Shown here: positions 17,189 to 26,661 of the stretch, piece after piece
Position numbering within the stretch: position 1 is the stretch's first letter
How the letters are laid out: the number at the start of each line of letters is the position of its first letter
NCBI RefSeq assembly: GCF_000576305.1
Contig: NZ_BAVZ01000002.1
Location: 372,001 to 436,000 of the forward strand
Reading direction: 5' to 3'
DNA length: 64,000 nt
Source: Paenibacillus pini JCM 16418
Lineage (GTDB): Bacteria; Bacillota; Bacilli; Paenibacillales; Paenibacillaceae
Program-made: the position numbers and the translations under genes
Notes under the pieces: model-generated
Told to the model about the DNA's origin: nothing
Seen by the model: the letters and a program-made list of their open reading frames with translations, nothing else
Databases searched by the model: none

Positions 17189-17638
17189 ATGAACATGGCA
17201 GCTGAAATTATTAGTGTAACGACTGAGGAACAATTAAAGCATGGGCTAGAAATACGCAAAAAGGTTTTTGTAGACGAGCAGAAGGTTCCTGTTGAGATTG
17301 AAATTGATGAATTCGATGTAATTAGCAAAGATGTGCATCATATTCTGATCCAAGATCAAGGTGAATATGTGGCGACAGGGAGAGTCATTTATTACAACCC
17401 TGAGACAGCCAAAATGCAGCGTATTGCCGTACTGCAAGAATATAGAGTGAAGGGCTTTGGCAGAGTGCTACTCATGGCGATGGAAGAGCGCGCAAGGGAG
17501 TTAGGGCTTCAATATTCAATTCTGGATGCCCAATGTCAGGCAGAGCCTTTTTATAAGAAACAAGGATATGAGGTTCTTTCTAAGGAACCATTTGACGACG
17601 CGGGGATACCACATGTACGAATGAAGAAGAAACTATAG
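17189..17638 (+). CDS. GNAT family N-acetyltransferase, YjcF-like
   Basis: A 149-residue acetyltransferase of the GNAT fold. The N-terminal EIRKKVFVDEQKVPVEIEIDE is characteristic of the YjcF/ElaA group. The acetyl-CoA binding motif A reads QRIAVLQEYRVKGFGRVLL (about residues 88-106, pattern R/Q-x-x-G-x-G/A), and the C-terminal AQCQAEPFYKKQGYEVLS is the usual family ending. GAAGGAG lies 5 bases before the ATG at 17189; a second ATG two codons on is possible. The substrate is unknown. It is followed by a DUF3892 gene on the same strand after about 90 bases. Confidence 0.85.
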   Translation: MNMAAEIISVTTEEQLKHGLEIRKKVFVDEQKVPVEIEIDEFDVISKDVHHILIQDQGEYVATGRVIYYNPETAKMQRIAVLQEYRVKGFGRVLLMAMEERARELGLQYSILDAQCQAEPFYKKQGYEVLSKEPFDDAGIPHVRMKKKL

Positions 17639-17727
17639 TACGAAGCACCGAAGTATAGAGGTTGTATCTCTGGGGAACGATAAGCATGCCCGTGAAAGGG
17701 ACCATACCTACAAAGGAGCGGATACCT

Positions 17728-17967
17728 ATGGGAAATGCAGACCGAGAACAATTTGTCGCAGTGCAAAAAAATGATGATGGTGATCTAACGGCTTTTCAAA
17801 CATCATCCGGACGTGAACTGAGTTATGAACAAGCGCTTGAGGAAGTCAAAGCAGGTGCTATTGCAGGCGTCAATGTGTTTAAAGGCAAAGACGGTGAGAT
17901 GTATATACGCGGTGACGCAGACGGCGATCCTTCAAATAATTTGGATCAGCTGCCGAATTTCAAATAA
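17728..17967 (+). CDS. DUF3892 domain protein (79 aa)
   Basis: The small protein (MGNADREQFVAVQKNDDGDLTAF..., then YEQALEEVKAGAIAGVNVFKG) matches the DUF3892 layout: a short strand-rich domain that ends in a polar tail (GDADGDPSNNLDQLPNF). AAAGGAG lies 9 bases before the ATG at 17728, so the longer upstream frame (from 17662) is not used. The function of the family is unknown. A strong terminator follows. Confidence 0.78.
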   Translation: MGNADREQFVAVQKNDDGDLTAFQTSSGRELSYEQALEEVKAGAIAGVNVFKGKDGEMYIRGDADGDPSNNLDQLPNFK

Positions 17968-17989
17968 AATTCACATTCATATGTAAGAA

Positions 17990-18034
17990 GAAAGCGAGCA
18001 GGGCACGGTCAAACGTGTCTTACTCGCTTTTTTT
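17990..18034. terminator. Terminator between the DUF3892 gene and the MBL hydrolase
   Basis: AAGCGAGCAGGGCACG pairs with CGTGTCTTACTCGCTT (two mismatches or G-U) and runs into seven T. Confidence 0.8.
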
Positions 18035-18046
18035 CTGTACGTAGGT

Positions 18047-18784
18047 TTAAAAAGAATATATCTTCCCTTGTTCTAGAAAGGTTATTTCGGCAGTATGTCC
18101 AACAAACTCATCCTTATTATCAGCGTAATGCATTAAATATATCATTTCACGCATGGACTGTGGCAGGGACATAAGCTCTTTCAGTGTCGTATGAACTTCA
18201 CCGATTCCTTCCAGCTGGCATTCATGAAACATAACGTCGCATCCGCGAGTATTTACCAAATGATGCAGCAATAGAGGATTAAACGTCATATCTGCACTAT
18301 AAAATATATGCTCGTTAATATATATAGAGTAGCTATCCTTGCCTGGTATATGCTGGGTAGGAAGCAATTCGATACGCAGTCCGTTCGTAATATCGTATGC
18401 CATTGCCGGCTTCAATGGACATACGTCAAAAACATCAGATAACTGCATAATTTCATCCTTTTGGTACATCCCACCCTTTAATGTGTTCTCCCAAAGCGTG
18501 TCGACTAATGCTTCGGCTATATACAGCTTCATTTTCCGTTGGAACCGGAATTTCATTGTAAAAGCTAGTTCTTCTAATCCTCCGACATGGTCTGCGTGAA
18601 TATGAGTGATCAATACTGCATCAATTTCATTAAATGGCTTGTTCATTTGATGTAGCGCCTGAGGAGCCGTCACGCCGCAATCCACTAACAGAGTATATTG
18701 CTCGTCGTAGATCAATGCATTGTTATTAAAATATGTTTTGGCAAAAGCACTCCCAGTGCCGAGCATTTGCAGCTTCAAAGTCAA
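18047..18784 (-). CDS. MBL-fold metallohydrolase
   Basis: A 245-residue metallo-beta-lactamase-fold enzyme. The zinc motif [14 protein letters not shown] (HxHxDH, about residue 60) and the later MFHECQLEG and [22 protein letters not shown] supply the other ligands. The domain begins [20 protein letters not shown], typical of RNase Z/ElaC-like and arylsulfatase-like members, but the substrate is unknown. AGGAGG lies 8 bases before a TTG at 18784, which I take as the start; a GTG three codons upstream overlaps the ribosome site. Confidence 0.82.
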   Translation of the reverse strand: MTLKLQMLGTGSAFAKTYFNNNALIYDEQYTLLVDCGVTAPQALHQMNKPFNEIDAVLITHIHADHVGGLEELAFTMKFRFQRKMKLYIAEALVDTLWENTLKGGMYQKDEIMQLSDVFDVCPLKPAMAYDITNGLRIELLPTQHIPGKDSYSIYINEHIFYSADMTFNPLLLHHLVNTRGCDVMFHECQLEGIGEVHTTLKELMSLPQSMREMIYLMHYADNKDEFVGHTAEITFLEQGKIYSF

Positions 18785-18850
18785 TGAAGTCACCTCCTAG
18801 GAATCAATCATTATTTATAAATATATCATGCTTTTATGCGTCCCGCACGG

Positions 18851-18900
18851 TTCCACATCTTTCATGGCTCCATATGATGTACAAATGCACAGATGTGGAA
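18851..18900. repeat. Perfect 10-bp inverted repeat in a 5' region
   Basis: TTCCACATCT (18851-18860) and AGATGTGGAA (18891-18900) are exact reverse complements 30 bases apart, just before the ribosome site of the gene at 18916. They could form a leader hairpin or two half-sites of an operator. There is no T run, so it is not a terminator. Confidence 0.6.
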
Positions 18901-18915
18901 GTGAGGTGCCAGTAG

Positions 18916-19110
18916 ATGGCTAACGGAAAGAGTAAAAAGCCAGTACAGCAGAAAAGTGAAAAGCAGCATCGAGGGATGAAGGTCGTTACCTCCGGGGTAT
19001 GCGAAGCCTGTAAAACGCCTTGTTCGCTGGGGATTTCCTATGCAGCTCGCATGAGAGTTCCGGGAGCCATAGGCAAAGGTGTGCCTTGCATACTTACGAA
19101 AAAAGAATAA
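18916..19110 (+). CDS. Small Cys-rich basic protein (64 aa)
   Basis: The protein has a Lys/Gln-rich head (ANGKSKKPVQQKSEKQHRG) and a body with CEACKTPC and a further Cys near the end (GVPCILTKKE), a possible zinc-binding knuckle. GAGGTG lies about 9 bases before the ATG. A terminator follows at 19154. The family is not recognised; a small nucleic-acid-binding protein would fit the charge, but that is inference. Confidence 0.68.
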   Translation: MANGKSKKPVQQKSEKQHRGMKVVTSGVCEACKTPCSLGISYAARMRVPGAIGKGVPCILTKKE

Positions 19111-19153
19111 GTCAATCATAAATGTCTATTTTACCTTGTTATAAGAATTATTC

Positions 19154-19184
19154 AACCTGTAGATGCATCTGCAGGTTTTTTTTG
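19154..19184 (+). terminator. Terminator of the small Cys-rich gene
   Basis: AACCTGTAGATG pairs with CATCTGCAGGTT (one G-U) and is followed by eight T. Confidence 0.85.
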
Positions 19185-19284
19185 TGAAAAAATTAGTAAT
19201 TTAATCCTGTGGGAGCGCAACTTGCATACTTACTTTTCGTATAAACATACAACATCATGAACGAAATGGAGGGAATTTAAGGAT

Positions 19285-19836
19285 ATGAGATTGAAAAAAA
19301 TTATGCTGTGCGTGTGCATTTTTTCCTTAATGGGTAGTTCCCTGTTGTTCGCTGATTCCGTGTCTCAAAAGATCCGGGTCCTCATTAACGGCGAAGAAGT
19401 GCAGGATGGTGGGTATGTGATCGACGGTAAGACTTATGTTCCCATTCGAGAATTTAATGGTTTAGTGAGCTGGAATGGTGACACCAATAAAGTACAATTT
19501 TTGAAACCAAACGTACATATTTTCTTATTTAAGGGTGGAACGGTTTTTGGAAATGTAAACAAAGGAAAACTTAAATTTAATATCTTCTGTCAGGTGGATA
19601 GTTTAGAAGTACCGGTCGCGGGCGTGAAGGTTGCGATTACGGATCCAAATGGCATTTCCAAAGATATTCAGTCTCAGGATTTAAGTGAAGATAAAGATAA
19701 TTTCTGGTTTCGTACCGACGACTTTACGTATGATTTCAAAGTTAAGGGTAAATATAAAGTAGGCTTCTATATGAAGATGACAAAGAATAGTGATTATGCA
19801 CTAATTTCGGAGAAAGTAATTACCGCTCTTAACTAA
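19285..19836 (+). CDS. Secreted stalk-domain (copper amine oxidase N-domain-like) protein
   Basis: A Sec signal (MRLKKIMLCVCIFSLMGSSL, cleavage near LLFA-DS) leads into a copper-amine-oxidase N-terminal-like 'stalk' domain: IRVLINGEEVQDGGYVIDGK and then TYVPIREFNGLVSWNGDT. The C-terminal half is a beta-rich extracytoplasmic domain of about 95 residues without recognised motifs. Such stalk domains are abundant in Paenibacillus surface and cell-wall proteins and have no enzyme activity of their own. GGAGGG precedes the ATG. Its binding partner is unknown. Confidence 0.75.
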   Translation: MRLKKIMLCVCIFSLMGSSLLFADSVSQKIRVLINGEEVQDGGYVIDGKTYVPIREFNGLVSWNGDTNKVQFLKPNVHIFLFKGGTVFGNVNKGKLKFNIFCQVDSLEVPVAGVKVAITDPNGISKDIQSQDLSEDKDNFWFRTDDFTYDFKVKGKYKVGFYMKMTKNSDYALISEKVITALN

Positions 19837-19932
19837 TTAAAGTAGGCTCTATATGGTCAAATTGACCAGATGTTCCTTCCATGTTACGATACGATAGTAT
19901 GTAAACTAACCTAAAGTGAGGTATTTAAAAAT

Positions 19933-20238
19933 ATGAGTGATCACACACATGACCATGACCATAATCACGATCATGACCACGAACAAGAAGAGTTCGTCCT
20001 GACTTTGACAGACGAGCAGGGCAACGACGTGGAAATGGTACTTGTTGAAACATTTGATGTAGGAGAGCAGCTCTACGCTCTACTATTGGAACGTGAGAAT
20101 CCGGAAGCGGACGGCATCATCCTACGTGTTGAAGAAGAGAACGAGGAAATGATGCTTTACAATATTGAAGATGAAGAAGAATGGAAAGCTGTAGAAGAAG
20201 CTTACAATGTGCTTGTTGCTGAGCATGAAAACGACTAA
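19933..20238 (+). CDS. DUF1292 protein with a His/Asp-rich head
   Basis: The 101-residue acidic protein carries a DUF1292 (YrzB-like) domain: EEFVLTLTDEQGNDVEMVL, then YALLLERENPEADG and the acidic end ENEEMMLYNIEDEEEW. Ahead of it stands a run of alternating His and Asp (HTHDHDHNHDHDHE, residues 4-17), a likely metal-binding sequence that is not part of the usual family. GTGAGGT is the ribosome site. It is a single-gene unit with a terminator. The function of the family is unknown. Confidence 0.82.
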   Translation: MSDHTHDHDHNHDHDHEQEEFVLTLTDEQGNDVEMVLVETFDVGEQLYALLLERENPEADGIILRVEEENEEMMLYNIEDEEEWKAVEEAYNVLVAEHEND

Positions 20239-20274
20239 GTAACGCTTTAGATTGCGAATAAGTGATCACACAAG

Positions 20275-20312
20275 AAATCCCGCCACCGGATTAACGGTTG
20301 CGGGATTTTTTT
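20275..20312. terminator. Terminator between the DUF1292 gene and speA
   Basis: AAATCCCGC...CCG and CGG..GCGGGATTT pair around GATTAA and run into seven T. Confidence 0.82.
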
Positions 20313-20335
20313 ATAGTTCAGTTTAGCTTAACCAT

Positions 20336-21811
20336 TTAGAAGATTGGATTTGCCTCTACAATGACTTTAACGAACTCTATGCTGCGGTCTTCTGGCCCTT
20401 TGACAGGAAGTCCTACCTCCACATGATCCACGATGTAATCAATGTTCTCTTGAGGAATGACTTCCCCTGGCAGCAGAATAGGGATTCCAGGTGGATAAAC
20501 ATAAATGAATTCAGCAATAATTCTGCCAGCGGATTCTTTAAATGGAATGACTTCTGTATCTCCATAAAATGCTTCTCTTGGGGTTAGTGACAGATGCGGA
20601 ATTTCTGGGATTTTTACAACTAATTCATGCGCTTGATTCACTAGGTAATACGTAGCAGAAAGTTCACGCATAGCTGTAAGCAGAATATCTAATGATTCCT
20701 GAGTATCGCCTGATGTAACGAGACAAAGGATGTTATACATATCACTAAGTTCAACTTCAATATTGTAATGCTCACGTAGCCAATTCTCCGTCTCATACCC
20801 TGTAATTCCTAGATGCCTTACATGAATGGTTAGCTTCGTAGGGTCATAGTCATACGTAGCTTCGCCGCCTAGAATATCTGAACCAAAACAGTATAATCCA
20901 TCAATTTCATTCAGTTTCTTACGTGCTGCCTCAGCAAGATCAATCGCCTTCTGGGCAATAGCATGTCCATTTAACGCTAGATTGCGCCGAGACGTATCAA
21001 GAGATGCGAGCAATATATAGGATGTTGAAGTTGTAGTAAGCATACTGATAATCGTCTTCACTCGCTGAGGATTAACAAAACCATTTTTTGTATTCAGATT
21101 AAGCACAGAACTTTGTGTCATCGACCCGCCCAGCTTATGAACACTGGTTGCTGCCATATCTGCACCGGCTTCCATCGCAGACATCGGTAGATCCTCATGG
21201 AAATGGATGAGGGCACCATGTGCTTCATCGACCAATACAGGTACGTGACGGCTGTGAGCCAGATCTACGATTTCTTTCAAATCAGCGCTTACGCCGAAAT
21301 AGGTTGGGTTGATTACCAAAACGGCTTTAGCATCTGGATGCCGATCTAGTGCACGCTCAACAGAACGGGTCGTAATCCCATGATCGATTCCCAAATTTTC
21401 ATCACGTGCAGGTGATACAAACACAGGCTTCGCGCCTGAGAAAATGATGGCTGACATAATCGATTTATGCACATTACGTGGAATGATGATTTTATCACCC
21501 GGTGAACAAATGGACATAATCATCGTCATGATGGCACCGCTTGTGCCCTGTACGCTGAAATAGGTATGATCAGCACCAAATGCATCTGCCGCCATGTTCT
21601 GAGCTTCCTCAATCACACCTGTTGGCTGATGGAGATCATCAAGTGGTGCAATATTAATTAAGTCTATGGAGAGGGCGTTGTCGCCAATAAATTCGCGAAA
21701 TTCAGCATCCGTTCCCAAGCCCTTTTTATGTCCGGGAATATGAAACTGTACAGGGTTGCTGGCCGCATGTTCTTTGAGTGCAGTGAATAGTGGAGTACGG
21801 TGGTGATCCAT
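20336..21811 (-). CDS. speA: Arginine decarboxylase, fold-type I PLP enzyme
   Basis: The enzyme converts arginine to agmatine, the entry to polyamines. The 491-residue sequence matches the Bacillus SpeA type: TPLFTALKEH..., NPVQFHIPGHKKG, SVQGTSGAIMTMIMS, VLVDEAHGA (PLP-ring Asp and His) and the Schiff-base Lys in SVHKLGGSMTQSS. A C-terminal Orn/Lys/Arg decarboxylase domain follows (YPPGIPILLPGE). Alignment to B. subtilis SpeA places the start at MDHHRTPL (21811); a GTG four codons upstream is less likely. The ribosome site is weak (AAAGG, about 14 bases away). It is divergent from the MFS gene. Lysine decarboxylation cannot be excluded from sequence alone. Confidence 0.9.
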   Translation of the reverse strand: MDHHRTPLFTALKEHAASNPVQFHIPGHKKGLGTDAEFREFIGDNALSIDLINIAPLDDLHQPTGVIEEAQNMAADAFGADHTYFSVQGTSGAIMTMIMSICSPGDKIIIPRNVHKSIMSAIIFSGAKPVFVSPARDENLGIDHGITTRSVERALDRHPDAKAVLVINPTYFGVSADLKEIVDLAHSRHVPVLVDEAHGALIHFHEDLPMSAMEAGADMAATSVHKLGGSMTQSSVLNLNTKNGFVNPQRVKTIISMLTTTSTSYILLASLDTSRRNLALNGHAIAQKAIDLAEAARKKLNEIDGLYCFGSDILGGEATYDYDPTKLTIHVRHLGITGYETENWLREHYNIEVELSDMYNILCLVTSGDTQESLDILLTAMRELSATYYLVNQAHELVVKIPEIPHLSLTPREAFYGDTEVIPFKESAGRIIAEFIYVYPPGIPILLPGEVIPQENIDYIVDHVEVGLPVKGPEDRSIEFVKVIVEANPIF

Positions 21812-21981
21812 GTATGCTGTCACAACCTTTCATCTGTTAAATTAACAAAATTGAGTATAGCAAAATGGGGGGGGAATGCAAGGAACTTTTTGTATGATTG
21901 TGAAATTCTCCCCTTATTGTGGGTACATTATTATTAAAGCTCATAACAACGATCATGCAAATCGTAGATAAAGGAAGTGAA

Positions 21982-23274
21982 ATGATGTCACAAGCTATTG
22001 GAGCCCCAGTCACGCGGCACTGGAAATCGCCCTTTTTCATCAAATTTCTAATCATCCTATTTCTTGTTGAATTTATGAAAGGATCGCTCCTTGTAGCTGT
22101 CTTACCGGTATACATGAAGAATCATTTGGGTCTGTCCGCGAATGTGATCGGTATCGCCTTCTCACTACAATACATAGGAGACAATTTATTTCGTAGTCCA
22201 TCCGGTTGGCTCGCCGAAAGATTAGGGTTCCGCAAAACGATGAGTGGTGCGTTACTGCTAACGGTTGTAGCTGTAACCATATTGGCCTTCTTCTCTGGAG
22301 CGGGATGGCTAGCGCTGGCTTGCTTCATATTAGGTATAGGTACCTCTCCCCTGTGGCCATGTGCGATGACTGGCACGACGGAAATTTCCGGTCCAAACAA
22401 TAGCAATGGTCAAGCGATGGGGGCTTTAGAAATGGCTTCGCTTGGAGGAACAGGAGCAGGCCCGATCTTTATGAATTTTCTAATGGATCGTACGGATAAG
22501 AATTATCATACGGCCTTTTTGATTCTAATAGGCTGTGGAATTATTCTAGTTATGGTAGCTGTGTTACTACCGAAAAAAGTAAGGGATAAGGTACAAGAGA
22601 CAGGCGCCTCAGTCGGGAAGGCTGGTGTGAGCGTTGGGAATTCACTACGCGATAAAATGCGTCAATTGCAGAGCAGCGTCAAGAGTACGCTGTATGAAGT
22701 TAAGCATAATTTAAAAGTGAGCTGGCTCGTTTATCCAGCACTTTTCTTGCAATCTTTTGTTATCGGACTGCTCAGTCCTGTCATTACGCTATATGTTCAG
22801 AATGAATTACATATCTCACCGAATCTGTATAGTTTATTGCTCGTTACAGGTGGCGGTATAACTGTGTTAGCGCTTATCCCTTGTGGTAAGTTGATTGATC
22901 GGTTTGGAACGTCGCCGTTTCTTAATGCGGGCTTCTTGCTTGCAGCGGTTTCTCTAAGTATTTTCTCCATGGTGCGTGCATTGCCACTGGTCTTCTTATT
23001 TGTTGGTGTTGTAGGAGTGAGTTATGCCATGATTTTGCCAGCATGGAATACATTCATAGCACATCTCGTTCCAAAGGGCGAACGGGGTGCTGTGTGGGGC
23101 TTCTTCTTGACGCTGCAAGGTTCAGGCATGGTTGTTGGACCTGTTGTGTCAGGAAGGCTGTGGGATCATGTAGGGCACTCTGTACCTTTCCTAGCGAGCG
23201 CTATCGTCATGGCTCTACTGTTTATTATTCATTTTATGTTATCACGTAAATCTGCTGCTAAGCTCAGTCATTAG
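21982..23274 (+). CDS. Major facilitator superfamily transporter
   Basis: A 430-residue membrane protein with 12 predicted helices in two groups of six, split by a soluble loop (about residues 185-225). The MFS motif A-like loop after helix 2 is GWLAERLGFRKTMSG, and its repeat in the second half is GKLIDRFGTSPF. AAGGA lies 6 bases before the ATG at 21982, with a second ATG directly after; upstream codons are not needed. The substrate is unknown; drug or metabolite efflux is typical of the group. It is divergent from speA, with no sign of shared regulation. Confidence 0.85.
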   Translation: MMSQAIGAPVTRHWKSPFFIKFLIILFLVEFMKGSLLVAVLPVYMKNHLGLSANVIGIAFSLQYIGDNLFRSPSGWLAERLGFRKTMSGALLLTVVAVTILAFFSGAGWLALACFILGIGTSPLWPCAMTGTTEISGPNNSNGQAMGALEMASLGGTGAGPIFMNFLMDRTDKNYHTAFLILIGCGIILVMVAVLLPKKVRDKVQETGASVGKAGVSVGNSLRDKMRQLQSSVKSTLYEVKHNLKVSWLVYPALFLQSFVIGLLSPVITLYVQNELHISPNLYSLLLVTGGGITVLALIPCGKLIDRFGTSPFLNAGFLLAAVSLSIFSMVRALPLVFLFVGVVGVSYAMILPAWNTFIAHLVPKGERGAVWGFFLTLQGSGMVVGPVVSGRLWDHVGHSVPFLASAIVMALLFIIHFMLSRKSAAKLSH

Positions 23275-23292
23275 ATTAGGTTTAACATCATT

Positions 23293-23338
23293 AAAAGGAC
23301 CGTTTCTCAGATTGAATCTGTGAAAACGGTCCTTTTTG
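23293..23338. terminator. Terminator between the MFS and DUF1054 genes
   Basis: AAAAGGACCGTTTTC-type arms (AAAGGACCGTTT / AAACGGTCCTTT) with an inner CAGATT/AATCTG stem; T runs on both sides make it bidirectional. Confidence 0.85.
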
Positions 23339-23351
23339 TTTATTGTAAGGC

Positions 23352-23975
23352 TTAAAAAGCTTTCTTATAAAGTGGGAGTAGCTTATCAAAAGTAGATTGA
23401 ATGGTTGTAATGAGCTTATCGCCATCTTGAAGAATAGGGTCTTTGCTGTCAATTTGAAGTCCACATAGAACTTCGGATTTCTTCACGGATTTCAGCTTGT
23501 TCGCCATAGCGATGAAGTCCTCTACTTTTAACTCCGATTGACGTGTGCCAGCTGGGTTCATATGGTCCATGGACCAGTAGAATTGATCCGGTAAGTCTTT
23601 TTTAATCTGCTTGCTACTCGCTTCCAAGTGCTTAGCAAATACGGTTTTATTTGGGCTTTCATAAATAATTGCAAAAATAATAAACAAATGCGTGCCAAAC
23701 ATACCTACTTGAAAATGGGGGAGCGCTTTATAGCCTCTTTTGTTAGCGGCCCAAGCTACCCATGTATCGTCAGGAGGATTTACTGTACGCCGCGCATGCT
23801 TGGCCACATGGACATACATTTCTTCTCCGCATAATGCAGATAGATAAGGTGCGATTTCGCTACCCAGAATTTCAAGCTTAGGCCGTACCTTCTCAATTAA
23901 AGCTTCCATGCGCGGCTCCAAACCAGGTACGTTGAAGACTTCAAAATCTGAAGGTTGGAATCCATTAAACGACAT
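23352..23975 (-). CDS. DUF1054 (YktB-like) protein
   Basis: The 207-residue soluble protein has the family landmarks MSFNGFQPSDFEVFNVPGL at the start, HVAKHARRTVNPPDDTWVAW near residue 58, GYKALPHFQVGMF and the late MDHMNP. The function of DUF1054/YktB is not established. AGGAGG lies 7 bases before the ATG. The gene is a single unit, convergent with the MFS gene. Confidence 0.88.
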   Translation of the reverse strand: MSFNGFQPSDFEVFNVPGLEPRMEALIEKVRPKLEILGSEIAPYLSALCGEEMYVHVAKHARRTVNPPDDTWVAWAANKRGYKALPHFQVGMFGTHLFIIFAIIYESPNKTVFAKHLEASSKQIKKDLPDQFYWSMDHMNPAGTRQSELKVEDFIAMANKLKSVKKSEVLCGLQIDSKDPILQDGDKLITTIQSTFDKLLPLYKKAF

Positions 23976-24180
23976 ATTGCTGCCTCCTATATCCTATAAC
24001 TTAGTCATTGTAGATGTAATTATAACATAGGCAATTCAATTAACTTTGCATAGAATAGGACAACAATCCTGCTTCAAGGTAAAAATAGTCAATAATCCAA
24101 GTTACCGTTACATAAGATAAAGTATAAAATATAGCAAATCGAATGGTTTAACAGTCCATTTCTCAAGGGGGAAATGCCGT

Positions 24181-24777
24181 GTGAATAAGAGTTACGAAGT
24201 GGAGTACTGCAATTTGGAGCTGCGTTTCAACCGTAGGTATATTCAAGACTTGATAAAGGATCTAATTCAAGATGGGTATTCTTTATACTGGAGTGAGAAT
24301 GATTCACTATTTGTTGTATCCGTCCGGACGGGACGTAAATTAGTTAAGCTGCGGTTTGTTCGCACTCGAAACGGTTATAAAATGGTTGGAGATTATATTA
24401 TTCGTGACGTCAGGCTGGCCGAGTGGATGGAGAAATTAATCGAAGATACGAAGGGTCATGCCATTGTCAAACGATTTAAAGATAGGCAAATTCTGATCGA
24501 GAGTATCCTATTTGGTGAAGTGATTAGGCTCGTTGAAATATCAGGGTATAGCCAGAAGGTATTGTATCAAAAAGGTCCGATGATGACCGAACAAGAAATA
24601 TTGAAAATGTTTTCTTCGAGGGAAGGCGAGCAGCGCCTGAAACTTTTAAGATTAGATGTGGATGATGAGTTGGAACGACTGTTTCAGGCAATGGAAGATG
24701 GGGACGAAGAGAAGGTGAACCGCTGTAAAGAGAATCTCGCTGCATTAAGCAGAGAGCTGATGAAACTTGAATGGTAA
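24181..24777 (+). CDS. Hypothetical protein (198 aa)
   Basis: A soluble, charged protein starting at GTG (GGGGG lies 9 bases upstream; the nearby ATG at 24174 is out of frame and stops at once). The first 130 residues alternate strands and helices (YNLELRFNRRYIQDLIKDLI-like, then RTGRKLVKLRFVRTRNGYKM). The C-terminal third is helical and acidic (DDELERLFQAMEDGDEEKV). I do not recognise a family. It lies upstream of gndA with a terminator-like hairpin between, so a shared transcript is unlikely. Confidence 0.7.
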   Translation: MNKSYEVEYCNLELRFNRRYIQDLIKDLIQDGYSLYWSENDSLFVVSVRTGRKLVKLRFVRTRNGYKMVGDYIIRDVRLAEWMEKLIEDTKGHAIVKRFKDRQILIESILFGEVIRLVEISGYSQKVLYQKGPMMTEQEILKMFSSREGEQRLKLLRLDVDDELERLFQAMEDGDEEKVNRCKENLAALSRELMKLEW

Positions 24778-24812
24778 ATACCATTTTGTATTACAATAAG
24801 ATAGATCTATGC

Positions 24813-24840
24813 TGACACCTCGGCTTCACGGGGTGTTTTA
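24813..24840 (+). terminator. Weak terminator after the hypothetical gene
   Basis: ACACCTCG and CGGGGTGT form an eight-base stem around GCTTCA, followed by TTTTA. Confidence 0.55.
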
Positions 24841-24950
24841 GCGCGGTGCAATCGTAAAGACGGACTTCACTTCTATGCGTAAACACGCTAAAATGAGTGT
24901 ATTCTAAAATTTTCATTTAAAAATATAAGAAGTAAAGGATGGAGAACCAT

Positions 24951-26363
24951 ATGTCTAAACAACAAATTGGTGTGATCGGCCTAGCCGTTATGGGTAAGAA
25001 CCTAGCTTTCAACATCGAAAGCAAAGGCTTCTCGGTTTCTGTATTTAACCGTTCGCCTGAGAAAACGAATGATCTTCTTAAAGAAGCAGAAGGTAAGAAC
25101 TTAATCGGAACGTTTTCGATTGAAGAATTTGTTCAATCTCTGGAAACTCCACGCAAAATTTTAATTATGGTACAAGCTGGTAAAGCAACAGATGCTACCA
25201 TTGAACAATTGCTTCCATTCCTTGATCAAGGCGATATCATTATCGATGGCGGTAATGCTTATTTCCCAGATACACTTCGTCGTAGTAAAGAACTAGAAGA
25301 TAAGGGCTTCCGTTTCATCGGAACTGGCGTTTCTGGCGGAGAAGAAGGTGCTTTGAAGGGTCCTTCTATTATGCCAGGTGGACAAGAAAGTGCCTACAAG
25401 CTGGTTGAACCTATTTTGACAGCCATTTCTGCTAAAATTAATGGCGAGCCTTGTTGTACATATATCGGGCCAGACGGTGCCGGACACTATGTGAAAATGG
25501 TGCATAATGGTATCGAGTACGGTGACATGCAGTTGATTTGCGAAGCTTATCAATTGCTTAAAGATGTGCTGAACCTTGATGCCGATGAATTGCATGAAAT
25601 TTTCACGGAATGGAACAAAGGCGAGCTGGATAGCTACCTCATTGAGATTACTGCAGATATTTTCGCTCAAAAAGACGAAGATACAGGTAAAGCATTAGTT
25701 GATGTGATCCTCGATTCTGCGGGACAAAAGGGTACGGGTAAATGGACAAGCCAAAGTTCACTTGATCTAGGTGTTCCATTGTCTATGATTACAGAATCGG
25801 TATTCTCCCGTTTCTTGTCTGCTATGAAAGAAGAACGTGTGGAAGCGAGCAAAATTTTGCACGGACCTAAGAACGAAGCGTTCACAGGCGACAAAGCTGA
25901 ATTTATTGAAAATGTTCGTAAAGCATTATTTGCAAGTAAAATCGTATCCTATGCCCAAGGTTTTGCACAGCTGCGCGTTGCATCTGATGAATACGGCTGG
26001 GATCTTAAATATGGTAATCTTGCTAAGATCTGGCGCGGTGGTTGCATTATCCGTTCCCGTTTCTTGCAAAACATTACAGATGCTTATGAGAACAATCCAG
26101 CACTTAAAAACTTGCTTCTCGATCCGTTCTTTACTGATATTATCGAAAATTATCAAGGCGCATGGAGACAAACCGTTGCAGCTGCAGTAACACAAGGAGT
26201 TCCTGTACCGGGCTTTGCAAGTGCACTTGCTTACTTCGATAGCTATCGTACAGAAAGACTGCCAGCTAACCTTTTACAGGCTCAGCGCGACTACTTCGGT
26301 GCACACACGTTTAAACGTGTGGACAAAGAAGGCGTGTTCCACCACAACTGGATTCAAGAGTAG
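24951..26363 (+). CDS. gndA: NADP+-dependent 6-phosphogluconate dehydrogenase
   Basis: The enzyme oxidatively decarboxylates 6-phosphogluconate to ribulose 5-phosphate with NADPH in the pentose phosphate pathway. The 470-residue protein has the N-terminal Rossmann fold ([18 protein letters not shown]), the [11 protein letters not shown]-specificity loop, the signature [21 protein letters not shown], the catalytic Lys in [16 protein letters not shown], and the C-terminal [15 protein letters not shown] 6 bases before the ATG at 24951 fits; the in-frame ATG at 24939 is too close to the upstream AAAGG. It is a single-gene unit. Confidence 0.96.
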   Translation: MSKQQIGVIGLAVMGKNLAFNIESKGFSVSVFNRSPEKTNDLLKEAEGKNLIGTFSIEEFVQSLETPRKILIMVQAGKATDATIEQLLPFLDQGDIIIDGGNAYFPDTLRRSKELEDKGFRFIGTGVSGGEEGALKGPSIMPGGQESAYKLVEPILTAISAKINGEPCCTYIGPDGAGHYVKMVHNGIEYGDMQLICEAYQLLKDVLNLDADELHEIFTEWNKGELDSYLIEITADIFAQKDEDTGKALVDVILDSAGQKGTGKWTSQSSLDLGVPLSMITESVFSRFLSAMKEERVEASKILHGPKNEAFTGDKAEFIENVRKALFASKIVSYAQGFAQLRVASDEYGWDLKYGNLAKIWRGGCIIRSRFLQNITDAYENNPALKNLLLDPFFTDIIENYQGAWRQTVAAAVTQGVPVPGFASALAYFDSYRTERLPANLLQAQRDYFGAHTFKRVDKEGVFHHNWIQE

Positions 26364-26661
26364 TCTTCTCCAGAAAGCAGTCCATGCATCGCTTCTAATA
26401 GACAGGAACGAATACGTTCGTTCTCTAGATGACTGGACTGAGAACCGCTAAATAGCATGATGGCAGCTTCTCCAAAGTTTTGGAAGTTTAGCAGCAAACG
26501 TGGCTTAGGGAGTTCCAGCAGAGCTGGTTCACCTTGAGCCACTTTTTTTGTACATAATGCAGCGCCCAGATCATATCGTCCCTGCATAAGGTATGCTGTG
26601 GGTCTGTAATTTGTTTAATTCGTTTCATCTTCAAATGATCTCTATCTTGGGAATGTATCAT
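26354..26661 (-). pseudogene. Small hypothetical gene broken by one base (or not a gene)
   Basis: On this strand an ATG at 26661 opens MIHSQDRDHLKMKRIKQITD... but soon diverges; a second frame from the ATG at 26587 reads MQGRYDLGAALCTKKVAQ... and continues with well-formed protein text (LPKPRLLLNFQNFGEAAIML, then LENERIRSCLLEAMHGLLSG). Adding one base near 26588 joins them into a 100-residue protein. The 3' end overlaps gndA by 10 bases. The join looks sensible, but I recognise no family, so it could be one broken gene, one shorter real gene (26354-26587), or a chance frame. Confidence 0.45.
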
